DNA from: Scleroderma bovista
Taxonomy: Eukaryota; Basidiomycota; Agaricomycetes; Boletales; Sclerodermataceae
Direction: 5' to 3'
Assembly: GCA_037178675.1 (NCBI GenBank)
Contig: JAYMGJ010000620.1
Location: 1 to 46,313 of the forward strand
Length of the DNA stretch: 46,313 bases
Shown: positions 42,280-46,313 of the stretch, in pieces
Layout: every line of letters starts with the position of its first letter
How positions within the stretch are numbered: the first letter of the stretch is position 1
The notes under the pieces: model-generated
Told to the model about the DNA's origin: nothing
What the model saw: only the letters and a program-made list of their open reading frames with translations
Databases searched by the model: none
Program-made: the position numbers and the translations under genes

Positions 42280-45200
42280 GTCCGAAGAACGGAGATTGTG
42301 ACTTGTGTAATAAGGAGCCTTGGTTGACATTCGCGACTTGCACCGTTTTGGAGGTCAATCAGCGCCGAGAGACATGTTACACCGACGTGACCATGCCAAG
42401 TACGCAGGACCAGAGTGTGGTTTTATCCGGACGTGCGAACTTGGCATGGTCAACAACCGTAGCAGTCGCTACGGACGGGGTGGGTCACGATCATCGTGAA
42501 CGTCTGTCCCCACGAGATACGTGGATGTGAAACGCTGTTGTACGCTGCCTTACCAGCGTTCGGATCTGCGGGTCGCAGATTTCCCACGCTCACACGGTTA
42601 TGTCATCGAGGTCATAACTCAAGCAGCTGGTTCCTGCTTTTCCACGCAGACTCCTGCTCCGCCATGGAACCGACAGAGCCATCGAGCGCATCGTTGAACC
42701 ATTTGACCCATCCTTCCAAAAATGAGACGGGCCTATTGGTGCTCATTCCGGACAGGATTGATGTAGAGGAAGAAGCACGGCTGTATGACGAACTCGAGGA
42801 GGTCCGCTCTCTCGCACGAGGTCTGGCTGTGGAGCGGCTGATATGGTGATAACCAGGACGAATCGGATGTGCCTCCTCCTTCACGATCAGCCCAGCCTCC
42901 CTCCATATTTTCACATGACATATGGCTCGGGGATCACTCGGGGCAGAGCTCAGCTTTTTCTCGTGATGTAATGATAAGTGGATGGACAAATGTTGGCGAT
43001 GAACTCATGGGCGCATTTGTTGGTGAATCCTCATCATCATCATTTTTCCTCAACTTTTTCTGATGTATTTCGCAGTGTATGATTGTGCCATTCGCACGAA
43101 AGAGGTAGGGCCTCCATTTCACTTCAGTTTCGGCGTATGCTCAGCCCTCTCAGGGGACCACCATCCATACACACAAAAGATATAGTGCTTTTGTCGAATT
43201 GTACCATGCTCTGAGATGCACACTGCCCGTAAGCACAATCGATAACAGCTTCCCATACAAATATTAGACTTACATGCGACGTCTTGGCTTATTTCTTAGC
43301 ATCACCTCTTGCACTTTATTCCTCCTTTACCTCCGAAATCTCCATTTGCGCGGTATCGTCCAGTCTTCCTTGATCGTCGAAGACGACAACTACAGTACTG
43401 GCTTTCTGCTGTCCTACTACATCCAGAAATTGGTGCATGTCAGGCGGTACGGTATTGGGTAATGAACCAATAAACTTCTCGACTGGAGCATAAGCGTTTC
43501 ACCCATATTTATTCCATATTTGATGTTACCCATATGCAGCACAAACTTGATATCATTATCCCATCACCGTAGTACGTGTACCGCTAATGTATCCTCATCC
43601 AGACTGCTATGTCACATTCAAGCCTCGCTGTAACCATAACGGAAGCCCAACAATGCTTTTTGTGTACCTTGTCATACATGGCGATAAGGAGTGGTGCATC
43701 CGTGGGTGATCTGTCGGATGCAGTGTTGAAACTTCTATCAGTCCACAAGGGGTATAATTCCGTCAATGATCCCAAGATCTAGATAGATGGTAAAGATGAG
43801 GGGGAAATTGGGATTCAGAGGATACTAGGTAGGCAGAACAAACACCACTAATAAGGTGGTAGAATTGAAACTAAGACAACCGACGTGCCGCGTTGACTTA
43901 CAGAAATGCGATTCAAGAAAAAAGTTCTGACTCATCTACACCGTAATCTCATAGCTTGGCCTCGACCTGTTGTAACCTATGCTCACCTTTGAAACCTTCT
44001 CAGTCAACTTTGCAACTTCGGTAGGTAAGATAAAACCTGTTTCATTCCGACTGCAATCTGAACAATTGAATGAGTGTAATCAATTGTTTGGTCTTGACAC
44101 TGGTCATACGGACAGGAGGAATAGAAGGTCAGGCTATACGGCCACTATCAAAGCTGAGACAGCCCGCACTGCACTCGGACAATGATTGCTGATAGTAGGT
44201 CGGTAGTTTCCATACAACTTCCCTGATTGTGAAGCTATGGCTCTACACGCTGCGGAATATAACTTTGATGGCGGATACGAGCGAAACAATGAGTCTGGTG
44301 TACGTAGTATGCATCTCTGCGGGAAGAATTGAGCTTGACTTGCAGGCAATATTTTTTCCCCGCTGAGGGCTTCTTCTGTGCATGGTTCACGATTTAAAGT
44401 TTATCCAATGATAACCACCGCCATGGCCATGGTTGATGGTTCCGCCGGGCCTGGCTTTCTAGTGAGCCACTGGCGCTTCAAACACTGTAACACGATCAAG
44501 GACGGCGACCATGATGCCGCGGTCATCAAACACACCAAGGTGATCCTGTGAAAGGCTCGCAACTTTTTTTTTCGGTTACATTGTTGTTCTCCGCTCTGGA
44601 ATCACTTATGGTTTATCATGTATCCTATTGCCTAGCGCCTATCCGGTCATTATCTTTGCAAATTACCTGCCAAGCTGAGGAATTTATCGGAATACTTTTA
44701 CAATAGTAGGTGCGGGATTCTGGTTATAACATTAGACCGTGGGCTACATACAGAGACCTCGCTATTTCCTACGTGGGCAGCGCTCCACCACGATGTTCCG
44801 CAACATTGGGTCCTACTGACCCCTCAGAACACCGAGTTCGGCCATTGATGCCCTCTTTCTGAACAGGGAAGGCCAATTGCCTTCTAGCTGAACAAGGGTC
44901 GAAGGCATCATCCAATCAGTATGATGTGATTGACTGCGCCCAGTTCTCAACTCCGCCTTCCCTTGTTGCATTCTCGCCGTCCTCAGAAGGCATTCGGTCA
45001 TCGCTGCAATCCTAGGGACTCGCGGAATAGGAAATACAAGGGTACGCCATCACCACGTTGAGATTGCTTGATCGCTTCATTTACAGCCGCAATGATCGGA
45101 GTCATACCGTGCGTGTCACAGATCACAGGTTTTCGGGGTGTACACTTAGCGTAAACAGATCTAGGCCTGCACCATCGAGGTACACCCTTCATTACATTCT

Positions 45201-46313
45201 GTCATTGTGATTAGGTGTGCACTGGTGCAACACCTCATTCAACAACTGAGCAGACACAGATTGAGGGCGTACCAGCGTGTGGAGCACCCAACTGCACCCG
45301 ATGTGTCATTTGATACCGCCGGGGATGCACTCGGCGTGATGATGCATCTCTGCAGCAGAATCCGAACAATGGTGTAATCATTCAAGAAACGGAGAAGCTC
45401 CATACACATCATTTGCGAACCACAACGAAATGTCTGTCGCCACCTCCAACCTCCAAGGTACACAATCTAAGCCAGAAAAGAAGACAATGTAAACTTTCGT
45501 GGCCTCTTGTGAAATGCTTTCAGTATTGGTCTACGCATCATCGCTAATCCGTCACGGATACGTCCGATATCGTGACGTGAGTGGCACTGGCATGCCTTGT
45601 CCTATCATATATCATTCATTTTAAAAGACATTGCCAGTAACCCGAAAGCCTCCGTGCACCAAGTCATTGAGTAATACGACCCCCTTGCGCCAATCGAATG
45701 TGTCAGTATGGTTCATAATATGCGAATCTGAAACATGCCAACTATCTACACCTTGGGGCACTGACTAATGTACCTTGGCGGGTCAAGACTACCCATTCGG
45801 TACCGATTCCAAGTCCTCCAAAGCTCCCCCAATTCTAAACGCATCTTCGTTAGTCACCTATATGTGTGGGAATCGCTTCTCTTCGATGGCTTCCTTTATG
45901 CCATTTGTCATCGCCGTAGAATGAGATCGATACGGTGGGTTGCAGAGGCCTCTGTAGTAGTTGACCACTTCGTGTCAGCGGCCGGTTACGGGGGCCAGGT
46001 AAATACATTCCTGCGGTGCGCGGGCGCTGTATCTGAATTTCCATAATACCACCTGCGGCTTTTGTGAAAAGACCTGTGAACAGACAAGACCGGAAATGTT
46101 GGGCGCACAGGAGACGGCGATAAGTGTAGTACATTCTTGGAAAGAAATGGTGGGGCGCTTGATGTACAGACGGCCGGAACTAGGAGAAGTTTAGGCCTGA
46201 ATGAGAAAAGAAAAGCGATATGTAATACCCGCGTTCATCTATAGTATCATGTAGGTTTCGGACGTCGGACATTCACACAAGTCAGGAGAAGAGACGTCAA
46301 GACATTTGTCCGA
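42280..46313. other. Gene-poor region with degenerate coding traces
   Basis: No intact gene is supported in 4 kb. A plus frame ending at 42849 has an acidic helix-like end (IDVEEEARLYDELEEVRSLA) without family match. A minus frame at 44998-45192 (CDTHGMTPIIAAVNEAIKQS) and degenerate minus sequence near 45790-46040 both look like broken genes. The rest shows only short random-length frames. Confidence 0.45.
45790..46040 (-). pseudogene. Degenerate coding fragment, family unknown
   Basis: One minus-strand frame reads TAMTNGIKEAIEEKRFPHI, then a stop, then VTNEDAFRIGGALEDLESVP, with another stop upstream. The amphipathic, charged composition looks like former protein-coding sequence rather than chance. 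I cannot name the family. It shares a loose A/GMT-x-I-x-x-A pattern with the frame at 44998-45192. Confidence 0.3.

Noticed and set aside
1..46313. CRISPR arrays, tRNA or rRNA genes, riboswitches, bacterial-type operons
   Set aside because: None seen; the only tRNA-like sequence is the 13-base primer site of the copia element.

Overview
The window is nuclear DNA of a filamentous fungus, most likely an agaricomycete basidiomycete. The evidence is short introns of about 50-100 bp with GT..AG ends, a ribosomal protein gene split by many introns, an Opi1-type regulator, an Urbs1/SreA-type iron GATA factor, a TKL-like kinase of the kind expanded in mushrooms, a fungal GH3-like sequence and a Myb/SANT-like transposon-associated gene. 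I see no bacterial operons, CRISPR arrays, tRNA or rRNA genes.

Left part (1-12354). About 2.6 kb of gene-poor, pyrimidine-rich DNA is followed by a small Myb/SANT-like gene on the minus strand. Directly upstream of that gene lies a complete Ty1/copia retrotransposon, also on the minus strand (3403-12349, 8,947 bp). It has 584-bp LTRs differing at 2 positions, a 5-bp target duplication (GCAAG), a primer-binding site matching the anticodon arm of initiator tRNA-Met (half-tRNA priming) and an uninterrupted 1,781-residue Gag-Pol. Unusually, about 2.4 kb between the primer-binding site and gag carries three further overlapping ORFs on the sense strand. The first encodes a protein with two N-terminal hydrophobic segments and two PPxY motifs. 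This is the best candidate for something undescribed in the window.

Middle part (12355-30224). This is the well-preserved gene block: a two-finger C2H2 regulator (minus) divergent from an Opi1-family regulator (plus, 7 exons), a TMEM170-like membrane protein (4 exons), an iron-responsive two-finger GATA factor (4 exons, with an intron at the same codon of both fingers) and ribosomal protein eL37 (6 exons, the first three being 3, 7 and 16 nt).

Right part (30225-46313). This part is gene-poor and full of decay: a frame-disrupted protein with a possible nuclease-like core, a TKL-like kinase, a truncated PMC1-type Ca2+-ATPase, a perfect 69-bp foldback hairpin, one long low-complexity conserved-looking ORF, a broken GH3-like gene and a duplicated, intron-containing eL37 pseudogene. 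The last 4 kb hold only degenerate coding traces.

The transcription regulators here (C2H2, Opi1-like for phospholipid or lipid genes, GATA for iron) look like independent neighbours. Nothing in the sequence argues for a biosynthetic cluster. All exon boundaries were inferred by eye from reading frame, splice signals and family motifs.
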